This document shows positions 36,665 to 48,189 of a stretch of 64,000 nt of DNA, in pieces. Origin of the DNA: Hyperoodon ampullatus (taxonomy: Eukaryota; Chordata; Mammalia; Artiodactyla; Ziphiidae); contig OX457060.1 in the NCBI GenBank assembly GCA_949752795.1, positions 105,350,949 through 105,414,948 of the forward strand. The letters run 5' to 3'. How positions within the stretch are numbered: the stretch's first letter is position 1; the number at the start of each line of letters is the position of its first letter. Below the pieces are notes generated by a model. That model made no database searches. It had not been told where the DNA came from and saw nothing but the letters and a program-made list of their open reading frames with translations. A program made the translations under genes and the position numbers.

Positions 36665-37090
36665 GTGCCGATTCATTAAATCAATGATCCAAAGCACCTG
36701 CTTTGTGTCAGGGACTCTCTTAAGTTCTAGAAATTTTGTAGTGGAAAAAAAAGAAAAGAAAAGAAAAATCTTCCTGTTTCCTGCCCTTGTAGGGCTTAGA
36801 GAAACATGAATGAGGAGGATGTTGAATGTATGACTAAGGCAAATAATGACTTAATTAAATTTTCTGTAGAGAAAAAGTACACACACAGTACTATGAGAAA
36901 AAGTAAGAGAGAGACTAACTTGGAAATGTCATTTTAGCTGAGACAATGACTAGACGTTGTCCAAGACAATGAGAAGCAAGAGTGTTCCTGCCAAAAGGAG
37001 TGGCACGTGCAAAAGACCTGGGACAAGAAGAAACATGACTTGATTGACAAATTGAAAGAAGGTCCATGTTATTGAAATGTATGAAGTAAC
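36665..37090 (-). mobile_element. L2 LINE fragment, antisense
   Basis: The antisense L2 terminus is visible as 'gcacctgctttgtgtcaggg' (36694). After it come 'cttcctgtttcctgcccttg', 'agagtgttcctgcc', and 'gtgcaaaagacctgggac' (37007), in the order expected for reversed L2. A purine tract (GAAAA)n lies at 36746-36767. Confidence 0.7.
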
Positions 37091-37639
37091 AGGAGAAGCC
37101 GTATGAGATATAGTAATGTTACATCTTCTAAAGAGAAATGTTTTTCTCCCAAGATCATTTTCCATAGTTGTATTTTTAGTGCCTCCTGATATGTCAACCT
37201 CTAAGAAATCACCAGTGTACACATGTATATAAAGCTCACCTTCCCAACACACTTATTATTATTTACCCAAGCAGTTTCCTGTATTCCACTATGTGTCCTC
37301 TGACTCTGAGTGCTGTCCATCTCCCAAAGAGCAAAATCCTCCCCCAAAATTCAGGCCAGACCCAGAGCAGAACACAGAAGAAGCCCTCTGAGGCTTTATC
37401 CCTCTCCCTAGTCCTCCTATTAGTTTATTGCTCCCTCAGTCTTTTATCCTACATAAATTCTTTAGCTCTAGATGGCCCACTCTCTCCTTATCCACAGAAA
37501 AATGCAATTCATAACAGGAAAGATAATGAACACATTTATCAGAAATAATTGAGTCCTAGAGGCCAAGAATCAATCCAGAAACATTTCCACATCCAGGCAT
37601 TAGGATGTCACTGAAAAATATAAGCAACTATGTAATGTA
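37091..37639. other. Unannotated sequence
   Basis: Nothing recognised. The 100-codon minus-strand frame spanning 36950-37252 overlaps the L2 fragment and is not credible. Confidence 0.4.
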
Positions 37640-39140
37640 AGTTTATGCCTCAAATCAAAACTCTCCTCTTACCAAAATCCCTGACTTCCACCAGTCTAAT
37701 TCTTTCACAACGTTCCAGACAACTTAACCCTCCAGGCCTCCTATCTCTAGACTCTTTGTTCACTCTTCTTGCGTAAACCTCCCCAGTAATCTGTTCTCAA
37801 CTTTGTTCTCACTCTCTGCTCTTTCTTTTGAACTGAATACACCATTTGATTTCACTCCACCTCTTCTCTTTCCATTCCCTGGTTAACACACTACCCATTT
37901 CCTTACCCTCTTCTCAGAATATTCTATCTACCATCTGTCCCTAAACAAAACCTGGCTCTTCATTGAGGATACAACTTCACATTCTCAAGTACAAACTGCC
38001 TGTTTTCTAGATGCCTCTCCCTTCAGGGTTAGAGTGACATCAACACATGCCACTATTTGAACTAAGATGGAGAACTCTGTATTCCTCCACCTTTTATATA
38101 TAAGCCCTTTGCTTCCTTTTAGCTGACTCAACCTCTCGTCAGGCCCCTTTAGATAACAGCTTCTCTTCATTTTGCTCCCAGATTTCCTCACCTCAAATCC
38201 TGTAATCATCATGGATTATTTACTGTCCAGGAGGTTGATGCATTTAATGTTCTAGCCTCTAACTTTTCTACTTGTTCTCCTGGCTTTCACCACCTCCCTC
38301 TATGTACTCATCCCTTTTGTGAGCCCCTTCTTTCTTCATTCAGCTTGGATCACCATGGTCTGCAACTGCAGCTATTCTTTCTTCAATATGCACAACTTCC
38401 TTTACCCATTGTCTTTCTGTCAAACCTGTCTAGAAAATCCCAACCCTTGATGAATTCAACCTCATCTAGCTTGCTGGATAGAGATGGCGAAGAACTTTAC
38501 AGTTGTTCAGAGTAAGGTCATAATAACTCATGGTATCCAAACTCGACAATGCTTGGCTATTCCATGATCTTTCTCTGATATGCTAACATTCTCATTTTCC
38601 AGTGTGATTACTGCAAGTTCCCCTGTTATCTCGAAACTCCAACTTCATCGATGTCTCTCTTTCAGCACGTAACTTTGTTTGCTGCTTCAAAGCAAAGATA
38701 AAGCCATCAGAAAAGAACTCACAAACCTACAACCTTACTTATATCTGTGCCCACCATTTTTCTTTTGTTCCAGTTGCAATGGAATCTCTGTGGCTCCTTC
38801 TCCCTTCTTCTACGTGCTCCATGATCTTGCCCCATCAACTATTCTTTCTCCTGCATCTTCAAACCTCATTGCTGAAACATGAAAAAGCTTCCTTCTCTTC
38901 ATGTTTCCACTGGGCTCCTACTCTCCCTTCTCCTTTTCAGCAAAATGTATTGAATACTCTATCTTACTGTCTTTAATTCTTGACATATTATTTATTCCCA
39001 AATCATGGCATCCTTACTCTTACCTGCAACATGCCAAATTCCCTAAAACTGTTGTCTCAAAATTCACCTGATTCTCTTGTCCCCATAATCAAATGGAAAC
39101 TCCTTAAACCTTAATTTACTTCTATCTGGGAAACACGTGA
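37640..39140. other. Pyrimidine-biased block of unknown origin
   Basis: About 1.5 kb in which the plus strand is dominated by C and T with many CCTC/CTTC words (for example cttcttgcgtaaacctcccc near 37767). The bias is sustained, unlike the flanks. It resembles the strand asymmetry of old LINE (CR1/L2-class) coding regions, but I could not match it to one. No long open frame. Confidence 0.3.
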
Positions 39141-39478
39141 CTATTTTTTCTTAACCCAGTCACTTTCTTTGACTTCTAAGATATGATAACGTCCTGGGTG
39201 TTTTAATTTTTTTTTTCTTTTTAAGTAACTGACTAAACTTGTAAGATTTTTCTTCATTTACTATGTCTTGTAAATCAAATTAATATCTACACATCAACAC
39301 AATATATCAACATTTATTATCTATATAATTGTTTATTATTTTTAACACCTATTTCATTCTTAACTTTATTTCTTTTTTCTTTAAGTTTAATTTGTTATAC
39401 TTATTTCTAGTCTCTTGTATTTAACCCTTAGAATATGTATTTTCAGTCCTCATTTTTACCCTTTAAATCTATATGTTA
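39141..39478. other. T-rich unannotated stretch
   Basis: Low-complexity T-rich DNA up to the SINE insertion. Confidence 0.4.
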
Positions 39479-39665
39479 GGGCTTCCCTGGTGGCGCAGTG
39501 GTTGAGAGTCCACCTGCCGATGCAGGGGACACGGGTTCATGCCCCAGTTCAGGAAGATCCCACATGCCATGGAGTGGCTGGGCCCATGAGCCATGGCTGC
39601 TGAGTCTTCGCGTCCAGAGCCTATGCTCCACAACGGGAGAGGCCACGACAGTGAGAGGCCCGCAT

Positions 39666-39701
<36 letters not shown>
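39479..39701 (+). mobile_element. Long-form CHR SINE with a 30-nt poly-A
   Basis: Head gggcttccctggtggcgcag, complete body, and an uninterrupted A-run at 39671-39700. Perfect 10-bp duplication ctatatgtta at 39469-39478 and 39702-39711. The long pure tail and perfect duplication suggest one of the younger insertions in the window. Confidence 0.97.
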
Positions 39702-39704
<3 letters not shown>

Positions 39705-39711
39705 TATGTTA

Positions 39712-40589
39712 TCCCACAGGCTGTGACAGCCAGTGTCTTCATTGACATTTTGTAGTAAATATACATTATTTTCAAGCTTACTTTCTGTTTATCTCAAAGG
39801 TTAGTTAAGAGGATACTTTTTAAGTTTTCCAAACATATGGGAAGGTTAACTATTTTTTTATTTTTGTAGCTGAAATCTAATTTAATTTCAAATGTGTTCT
39901 TTTGTTTTCTTCCTATTTTTCTAGTCACTTTTCAAATTCATCTGTAGCTACTTCTTCATCTCCTGATTTTCATGTATCCCCTCTTTGAAAAGTTTTTGGT
40001 CCTTGGAATGATTTTGTCCATCTGTAGACTTGCCCTGAGCAATATACTCATTTCTATAGCTCCAATAAATATTTTCAAATGGATAGGTCTTTAAAATGAG
40101 CAAATTTGAGAAGACTGAAAATAAAAATTAGATGCAGACAGGTTGACAAAATGACATTTTAGTTGTTGAGCTATTATTTATTCCAGAGTTCAAATATTGA
40201 AATATAACATTAAATTTAATTCTTTCTTTTATGGTGCACTTTTAAAAGACAGCCTAATTATTTCCTTAAATAGTCAAAATATGCCATCCTAAATAAAATG
40301 GCAAAGTTAATATCTACATTTAACATTAGCTATTGTTAATGAGAACTATTTGGCTATAACTTTTTGAAATAGTATTTTACAATTACTCTGAGTCACAAAA
40401 GTGGAGACTTTGATATTTTTATGAACAGGCAAGTGAAAATTTTCAAGACCCAATGGTATTTTTTTCCAAATATTTCCCCACATTTTTTTGGCCTGAACTA
40501 CAAAATGCAAAATTATGGTAACTTTGGACTATGCCACACAACTAAGGAATGAAAAGAACACAACTGGCACATAAGCTAGACATTAGATC
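39712..40589. other. Unannotated AT-rich sequence
   Basis: Nothing recognised. Confidence 0.4.
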
Positions 40590-40772
40590 ATTTTTCTCAA
40601 AATGCTGTCCAGGGAAACCTCATGTCATCTGGGGTAATTTATAAAAATACAGATTCCTGGATGTCAATCTGGACTAATATAACAGAAATAACTGGGAATG
40701 GGGCCCAAGACTCTACATTTTATAAATTCCACAGTTATTCTTATGAGTCTTTAATTTGAGAACCACTATAAT
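40590..40772 (-). mobile_element. MER5-like hAT element, decayed
   Basis: The left part reads 'ttctcaaaatgctgtccagg', the interior has 'atacagattcctgg' and 'ggggcccaagactctacatt', and the right end is 'aatttgagaaccactat'. Both terminal regions fit MER5-type inverted repeats; orientation is tentative. Confidence 0.7.
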
Positions 40773-41027
40773 AAAGAAATTATTACCTAGTGGGACAACT
40801 GTGCTTGTTTACAATGTTTTCAGAACATGCACTGTTCAATCCTCAATTGCTTCATAGGAGCCCTTTCTATGTTGTAAGAAGAAAATGCATACTTTTATCA
40901 CTAAAAGTAGATTTCTATGTCTGAAGGAGTCATGACAAATTTCTATATAAAATGGAATATCATAGGAAAATCCTGGCACCAAAAGTGGCTTAATTCTGAG
41001 CACTTAGAGTTAGTTTCAGTGTTATAG
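40773..41027. other. Unannotated sequence
   Basis: Nothing recognised. Confidence 0.4.
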
Positions 41028-41162
41028 AGAAGTGCTTATCAAACTCTACTTGCATAAAAATCAGCTGTGGAATTTGGTAATCTGTACATTTAGAAGGAGT
41101 AAAACAGGGTTGAGGTTCTGCATCTCTAACAAGCTCCCAGGTGAGGCCACTCTTTGAGTAAT
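41028..41162. mobile_element. MER5-like hAT element, decayed
   Basis: 'gaagtgcttatcaaactcta' at the left, 'ttctgcatctctaacaagctcccaggtgag' in the middle (41116 on), and 'cactctttgagtaataag' at the right reproduce the MER5 layout. Confidence 0.7.
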
Positions 41163-43324
41163 AAGATTATAGAGAAGCTGCTTGTCATAAAAATAACACC
41201 TCTTCTAATATTATTGACCTTTCTTTTAAAAATATTTTAAAATTCTTTTTATCCCATAACATCAAAAAAATCTTTAATTAAAGGAAAAAATACATCTTAG
41301 ATGTTTTTGAAGTTCTTATTGATTTTGAAGATCTTGTATACATCATCTTACTTCTACAAAAAGATGTCGTTTCTCTATTTGTGATATAAAGTCTTACAGC
41401 AATATAATTAAGTAATCAGCAATGAATATCAGTAAAATATTACTGGGAGCAAATACTTCAGGAATGAGAACACAGTACACAGAATTATTTTAGATAATTT
41501 TGCCTGGAAGGAATAATACATCTAATAATGTAATTAGAGAAAATGAATAGAAAAGTTAATCAAGTTTTTTAGGATTCAAATAAAGATTAATATTTTTAAA
41601 TGAATCCCCAAAAGTTATCTCAATGCCTAATGAGTATTACAACTTCAATATAAAAATGTAAAGTAGAAAGATAAATATTAAACAGTTTAGAAGTTTGAAT
41701 TTTGTCCCAGTGGACAAAAAATGAGTAACATATGGGAGCATTCAGATTTGAGGATAGATCAGGCCATTTGTAAGAGCTGAAATCCAGCGTTTCCAACTAC
41801 AGTAGCTGGGGCTTGGTTTGGAGTAAGCAGAGGGATTGGCTATTACTCAGACTAATGACACTTTTAAAGGGTAAAGATCCAGAAAACCTAGTAATGCTGA
41901 CTCATAAACATACATTTGTTCTGGTCTTCTAAGAGAATTAAGCATGCAACTCCCATTAACATTAACAGAAGACAGAAGTTCTATATCTAATTTCCCTCTC
42001 AGCAGACTGGAAACCAACCCCATAATTTTGAGGATTTGCAGCTTTAAGGCAAACTACCTTGTGATCAAGAATTGCATATGATGAAATGGAAATGATGGAA
42101 AAAATGCCTTATCCTTAAGTTTAAGTGACCTTGTGTTTTACAAGGCATCTCAGGCACAAATTAAAGAACAGTTGTATTGCAGAGTAGCCTATATTCTTAA
42201 ACATAAGAATTACAGCCCCAGTGCCCTGATCTAATAAAAATGGTGAGTTCAGCTTCTTGAAATGCCACTTTGAAAATCTGTTTTGTCTGACTTGCACAAT
42301 TTTATCAGTAAGACAGCTCAACCTGGGTTTACTGTATAGAGTGGAATATAATGTTTAAAAGAATGGCAATGCTTCTCCTTGAAAGGGAAAACCACACGTA
42401 TACAAAAATGCTAAAGATTCACTTCTAGTGTCATTACTTCAATGGACATCTGTGGGCCTATTTTTGTAGAGTTGCATCATGATAGAGGAGAGTTTTTTTC
42501 TTCTCTTTTGGCACAGAGGATGATCGTTAGAGATACTGCACAGGAGTCAATGAAAAATAGTGCTAAGGCAAAAGGCTATTACTCCACACAATTATACGAT
42601 CCAAGAAACAAACAAACAAAAATGTTACTGCAAAAAATTTTAAGATACCGATTCCCTTAACTCCTTGTTTAAAAACAAACAAACAAACAGAAGACAACTT
42701 ACTAGTTTGAAGAATGGTGTGTCTGGAAATTGAAGTTCAGTGCCAACTACTTAAGGTTGAGGGACAGAGATGCATAACTTACATCATAACTTCATTAAAG
42801 AAGTCCCAACAAAAAATGTTAAAATACAGAAAAGGGTGTTTCAGGAAGGGAGTGGTATCACATGTTGACTGCTGAGATTTTGCAAACTCAGGAGGTTTTT
42901 CTAACTCATCATCTTCACTGATTTCTCGTCTCTTTTTTACACTCATCCATCGCTCTTACAACACGTAGATATTCTTTTTGTCTCTGTGTGGAGTCCCTTC
43001 CCCCAACCTTTTTTTCTTGTTGCTTTTTCTCCTTGAAGAACTGATGCATATAGCCTTCCAAATAGAGTCATCGAGGATGTGGCTACTTGTTACCAGGAGA
43101 AAATCAGGGGTATTGCACACGCTGATTTCACTCCTCCTACAATCCTATCTGGCAATGACTTTGATCAAGATGCTGCATTTCTCAGGAAGCTTCTATTGCT
43201 GGCCATTTGCTAACAACATAACATATACTAATTAACCTGGCCTTTCTGTCATCTCATAATGGGACCCTCTCTACACATGCCGTGCTTCAGACAAAGAAGA
43301 TTGTTCCTGCAAAAATAATTTTCC
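41163..43324. other. Long unannotated stretch
   Basis: Unique AT-rich DNA. 41695-41770 faintly resembles antisense L2, and (AAAC)n tracts lie at 42607-42620 and 42673-42690. No gene supported. Confidence 0.4.
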
Positions 43325-43605
43325 CCATGGTTTTCCTCATTCTGAGTCTTTACCAGGCTCTTCCTCTGCCTGCATTGTCCAAAGCCTTCCATATGATGAC
43401 CTTGAGCCTCATATGACCTCCCTAGAGTCTCCTAGTACTCAATTGTTACTTTCATTTCAAAGCATTTTCCTTTGTATTATGAGTATTGGTTAACTGTTTT
43501 ATCCTTCCTGTTGGATTCTCTGTTTCTTGAATATATGCTAACTATCATTATTCTCTGAAGTTTCTAACCCAAAGCCTGGTAAATAGTAAACACTCAAAAA
43601 GATAT
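43325..43605 (+). mobile_element. L2 LINE 3' end
   Basis: 'ggctcttcctctgcctgcat' (43356) and, near the end, 'ggattctctgtttcttgaat' and 'ccaaagcctggtaaatagtaaacactc' follow the order of the L2 3' terminus in sense orientation. Confidence 0.65.
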
Positions 43606-43616
43606 ATTGCAAAGTA

Positions 43617-43760
43617 CATATATGAGGTGATGGCTGTGTTAATCAGCTCGCTTGTGGGAGTAACCATATATGAATGTAAACACATGACATCCTCGCATTG
43701 TACACTTCAAACATATTACAATTTTATCTCTCAATTATACCTCAATAAAGCTGAAAAAGG
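43617..43760 (+). mobile_element. Old L1M 3' terminus, sense
   Basis: 'gaggtgatggctgtgttaat' followed by 'cattgtacacttcaaacata' and 'aattatacctcaataaagct' with a short A-rich end: the canonical L1M tail with its AATAAA signal. Confidence 0.85.
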
Positions 43761-43865
43761 TACGTCATGTCTTTCAAATGTACTTTTAATTTTTGAATAA
43801 GTCTAAATATTTTAAAGTTATCTATTAGAAAGTTTTATGTAAAAATCTAAATGATTCATTTGGAA

Positions 43866-43958
43866 AATTATTGCTGCACCCTCAGAGCCTAGAAGAGTGC
43901 CTGGCTGATAGAGGAACAAAATGAAAATGGATTAAATGAATGAATGAATGAGTATATG
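43866..43958 (+). mobile_element. L2/MIR-type 3' terminus
   Basis: 'agagtgcctggctgatagag' then a (TGAA)n tail at 43938-43951, the ending shared by L2 and MIR elements. Confidence 0.6.
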
Positions 43959-44399
43959 ATTAAGTCCACTTAATGCCCAGTATCCTTTTTTTAATCTCAC
44001 AATTTGTACCTCTAATTTCTAAATATATAATTTTGGCCAGTCTGACTGAAAATCTAAGCATATAGAAGAGCCTTTTTCCAGATAGATAAAAATATAAACA
44101 TTATAGAAAAAACAAGGGATAAGAAAGTTTTGATGAAAAAGTGTTTTCATTACTTATGAACCATTTGTTAGTATTATTAATAGTATTGATGTTGATTTTC
44201 ATAGTTACATTATTACCATTCCTAAATTAATTTTTAATTGAAACTGTTTTGCCAGTGTTCAGTAAAGAATGCTAATTTTAAGGAAAATGTGAAGAAAGGT
44301 GATTTTTAAAAAATCTTCCTAGATGCTATAAGAATCCCAAATCATAAGATATAATTTTACATGGAAAAGTGCCTATTGTATAAAACGTTTTATGTACTA
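43959..44399. other. Unannotated AT-rich sequence
   Basis: Nothing recognised. Confidence 0.4.
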
Positions 44400-45760
44400 C
44401 ATCTGGAGATAGATATCTACTGGGTGAGGTGAAATTCCGTATAGCTTCCAGCAGTGAACACAAGCTGGCACCTTGCCACTGGGACCCTGCAGACATTCTT
44501 AAGAAGATCTTGTGGCTAGAAGCAGTCAGGACAGAAATTTTTTGTTATCCCCCCTTTCATGCTTTGAAATGCAGCAGATTTATCAAAGCCCTTGGATAGA
44601 GCCATAAAAGAACTTCATGTTATTTTACTAGAGTCACAGAAAAGAAATCTAAAAATAAAATTTCCTCACTGTTCCTGGTGTGTGAGCACTTCATGTGGCT
44701 TTGTGTTTTGACATCACAAGCAATTCCAGGGGAGGCCGTGCAAGCAGGGAGGAAGCCGAGGTCAAGGAGTGGCAGGTTCCAAACCTGTGTTTGACTTCCT
44801 TTGATGATCTTATTTGTTATATCAAGTGGAGCAGAAAAAAAAGCCTCTCCAATGCGCATAAGGAGCTACTCTCGGTTTTAATTCCATCTCTTTCATTTCC
44901 CTCAGCAGCACAGATTAAAGATGGGTCTTTCTTTTCCCCTGGTTTGTCTCACTGTGGTTACTCACTAGGAGAAAGAAAGAGCCAGCTTTAAAGGATTCTT
45001 TGTCCAACACGGTCTCTTGAACTACCAAAACATCTTCCAGGATGAAGTGCTGAGGTGTTTGATGGTAGCTGAACTAGAAATCACTTTCTGTCAATCAAAT
45101 GCAAACCCAGTACCTGGCAACAGCCTTATGAAAACCAGACAAAATGATACAGAAGGGGAAAAAAAGTTCCACCTTAAATATTTTGAAGTACCTTACTCCA
45201 TTCATTTACATAAATATAGAAGTGCCGAGTGGAAGAAATCATTAAAATAGTTCAACTGAAATGAACGGGATCAGAATTGCTATCAGAGGATGGTCTCCAG
45301 GTCCCTGGGCACACACCTCCGATAAAGGCTCACAGTGGTGAAGTCGTAGCCCATCCACCTATCAGTCGATAATGGCAAGGCTGATGTTTCCGAATCAGCA
45401 GCTGTTGCCAGCTCACAAGATCAAACATGTTTTAAACATATGTTTTACATGGTACAATCAATCCATATACGACCGGTGCATCTAACACTATGTATATGGC
45501 ACTAATGCACCCTGAGAGTTCTGCTATAGAGAGATAACACATTTCCCAGATCATTGGAGGCTCTAATTCGCCCCTTATGCCTCACAGCACTTTCCAAGAA
45601 GTGTGTTATCTTGAAGTAACACACCCTTGGCTTGTGCCTTATTGCTTAATTACAATCCCAAAAATGTCAGATCAGAATAGTTGCCATCCCAATTTGCCAT
45701 TACCCACTGTAGGTTTTCTGTCTTAACCTAAGTGAGCATTTAAAAAATATATTCAAGTTT
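44400..45760. other. Longest complex repeat-free island, candidate regulatory DNA
   Basis: About 1.36 kb with no repeat I can recognise, balanced composition and retained CpGs (for example near 45345, 45478 and 45569). It includes a perfect PBX-MEIS type composite site at 45088-45097 and an octamer-like site beside it. There is also an 8-bp inverted repeat at 45601-45624 and a TTAATTA homeodomain core near 45647. Open frames of 98 and 77 codons (44695 and 45017) show no protein features. Regulatory function is inferred, not shown. Confidence 0.3.
45088..45106 (-). promoter_or_regulatory. PBX-MEIS composite motif next to an octamer-like site
   Basis: The minus strand reads TGATTGACAG (45088-45097), the known PBX/MEIS-PREP heterodimer consensus. 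It is followed on the plus strand by atgcaaac (45099-45106), one base from the POU octamer. A given 10-mer is expected about 0.12 times in 64 kb on both strands, so this is suggestive only. Confidence 0.25.
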
Positions 45761-46274
45761 TATTGACCTTGGAGATAGAGATTCCTTTACTCTTTTTTAT
45801 AATTATATTGTGAGCAGAGAATGCCTGGAGAGAGAAGCAGAGAATCAAGGAATTGGCTATTTCTGTGATTTTTGTTATTAACATAGTCCAGCTTCATAAC
45901 TTTACCTGCATTCCAGAGACCACACTTTCCACTATATCAACATGAAGCCATTAATGCATACTGTTGGCGTTACACTTGGGAAAAGCAGACTTTGATTGCC
46001 TTTCACTGGCAGATCACAAGGCTCTGAGTCAACTTGATAGCTTATATCTCTAAGATGCACTTCATTCTCCTCCATCCTCTATACATACCATTTATTTGTA
46101 CTAAGATGAGTTCGGTACACCTTACAGTAAGTGTAAATTTTCCCTGCCAACACCCCAAATGAGTAAAACATCTCTTAATGCTTTGGCTTAGTAATATTAA
46201 TGCTCCATGTTGCTGAGTGCAAGAGTTTCCCAACCAGATTCCCTAGTACAGGGAATCATGTCTGCAACCTATCC
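45761..46274. other. Unannotated sequence
   Basis: No repeat recognised; composition moderately balanced. Confidence 0.4.
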
Positions 46275-46660
46275 TACCCATCACTGCCAGAGTAACTTTA
46301 GAAGCCCAGTTCTGTGTCATTTACATTCTTAAAAAAAAAAAAAAATCTTCTTAGGCTGCCTATTTCTTTTGGAATAAATATCTAGATTCCTAATCTAGAA
46401 TTAAAAGTTCTACATGATAGGACCTCCATCTATTTCCTCAAATGGCTTTCCAGTTCATCACCCTTACTCACCTCATGATTAAACTAAACTCAAAAACTTG
46501 CTGCACTCACCTTGTGCTTTGCCACATCATGTTTTCATTGTGCTGTTTCCACTTGGAGGATCCCTCCTCCCCATTGCTCTCAACCCACATTCTTTTCCTT
46601 TTTCCTTCTTAAATTCAGCTTCACCTATTCCTATCTGGGTCAGTCTCTACCTCCACTCTG
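46275..46660 (+). mobile_element. L2 LINE 3' region
   Basis: Blocks in sense order: 'ttctacatgataggacctcc' (46408), 'ttccagttcatcacccttac', 'cttgtgctttgccacatcat', and 'ctgtttccacttggaggatc' (46542). These match the L2 segment that reads '...catgatctggcc...tttgcacttgctgttccctctgcctgga'. An A-run at 46331-46345 interrupts it. Confidence 0.65.
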
Positions 46661-46784
46661 TCAGACAACGTATCAGATGCTCCTGTGAGAAAATGAGCTC
46701 AAGTCATCTAACATGTACGGTGTAGTAGAGGAAGTGCTGTGATGTGGGTAGCCCAGGGGCAATAGGTGATCAGATGAGGGTTCC

Positions 46785-46925
46785 CTAATTCAGCTTGCAT
46801 GGTCAAGGAAGGCTTCCTGAAGGAGGTGGTCTTTGCACACCAATTAGAGGAAGAGCATGAGCTTGGTCAAGGGGAGAAAGGGAAAGGTCTTTCCAGGTGG
46901 AGGGAATAGTGAGCACTGAGGACCC
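46785..46925 (-). mobile_element. L2 LINE fragment, antisense
   Basis: 'tcaaggaaggcttcctgaag', 'gaggtggtctttgcacacca' and 'ttccaggtggagggaatagt' match reversed L2. It lies in opposite orientation to the L2 pieces on either side, so it is a separate insertion or a local inversion. Confidence 0.55.
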
Positions 46926-46959
46926 AGATTTTCTCCGTATCTAGTGCCTTTGGTCTTGC

Positions 46960-47080
46960 TCAGGACCTGTCTCTTACCTGAACTCCTTCAACAGTCTCCT
47001 TGCTCCCACTCCAGTCACCATATTACCACCAGAGCTTTTCATCAAGAGTTAGCCCAATTACTTTCTGCTCATGGATCATG
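46960..47080 (+). mobile_element. L2 LINE fragment
   Basis: 'tcttacctgaactccttcaacagtctccttgctcccactcc' (from 46971) matches the L2 block 'cttgcctggactactgcaacagcctcct' type. Short and diverged. Confidence 0.5.
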
Positions 47081-47620
47081 AGATCATGTCTCATGGATCT
47101 TTTCAATCTTCCCTTGCCCCATTGGGCACATTCACACCTCAATGGTATATAAGCTATTACATCTGAATGGCATGCCTTTGTCATCATTTTTCATCAAGTT
47201 CATTCAATGCAGTTCCTTCCTTCCTTGTACTTCACAGAGCACAATTCATTGATCCTTCCTCTGTGATCTCATGCAAGTTGTATATCCTTTTATCATAAAT
47301 ATTGCTATTTTTTGAGCCAAATGAGAATATTTCTTTCAAGTACCTCCGTCATATATCAGTTTGTCCTTTCATGTGTTGCCTGGCTCAGAAAACACTAAGA
47401 GCCACATTTTCAAAGTCACAGAAGAAAAGCCAACTCAATGATTTTTATTTTATTTTATTTTATTTATTTGAGTTGTAGTGTGACATAATGGCTGAATAGA
47501 TATTTAGGTACCATGTAAACTCTTTATGAGGCTGGGGGGAAATTACCTGACTTGTGACTACATTCCATGCAACGTGTCGACACATGACCATAATATCTCC
47601 AATTCCCTGTCTCCCGATCT
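47081..47620. other. Unannotated, with (TTTTA)n
   Basis: Pyrimidine-rich left part that may continue L2. A (TTTTA)n tract lies at 47443-47468. Otherwise nothing recognised. Confidence 0.4.
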
Positions 47621-47664
47621 TTCTCTCTCTCTCTCACACACACACACCACCACCACCACCACCA
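47621..47664. repeat. Compound (TC)n-(AC)n-(ACC)n microsatellite
   Basis: Three different motifs follow each other without spacers: TC, then CA, then a CAC trinucleotide run of about seven units. Confidence 0.95.
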
Positions 47665-47689
47665 AAAACAACAATAAAAACAAAGGCTA

Positions 47690-47830
47690 AGAGGGCATTA
47701 TTCTACAGATAAGGTATAGAGATTAAGAAATTCATCCAAGGATGTGTGACTTGTAAGAGGTAAAACCAACAATCAAGTTCAGGACTGTCAGTCCCCGAGG
47801 ACTGTGCCCTTGCCTTATAGCATACAACAT
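47690..47830 (-). mobile_element. MIR SINE relic, antisense
   Basis: 'attattctacagataaggta' (47699), 'gattaagaaattcatccaagg' and 'gtgacttgtaagaggta' reproduce the antisense MIR core; weak beyond 47800. Confidence 0.6.
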
Positions 47831-48189
47831 ATTGAAAGGTTTTTTTTAGTGCAGTATTTTATCATGTCTCTGTGGTTCTTATGTATTATTTCTTATTGTC
47901 TTACTTTATATTAAAAAGTATCCAATCTCCTTATTACAGACAATAATTCTTCCATGCTGTCCGTATTATGAAAAGAAAGAAGACGAACCTTCTGGATTCT
48001 GCAGTTGTATCATAAAACCAATCATCTTATGATTAAGAAACAGCTTTAATTCTTGTAAAACTTCTGGATACTTGAGGTATCCTGTTTCAAGAACAAAATA
48101 GGATAAGCCTAGTTTATAGGATTTAATATGCCTAGTTTAACTTTGGATGGCAATTTTGGCCCCAACTAAAATAATCATGGCCTTTTTTA
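47831..48189. other. Unannotated sequence
   Basis: Nothing recognised. Confidence 0.4.

Noticed and set aside
36950..37252. 100-codon minus-strand frame with hydrophobic C-terminus
   Set aside because: Overlaps an antisense L2 relic; no recognisable family and no gene structure.
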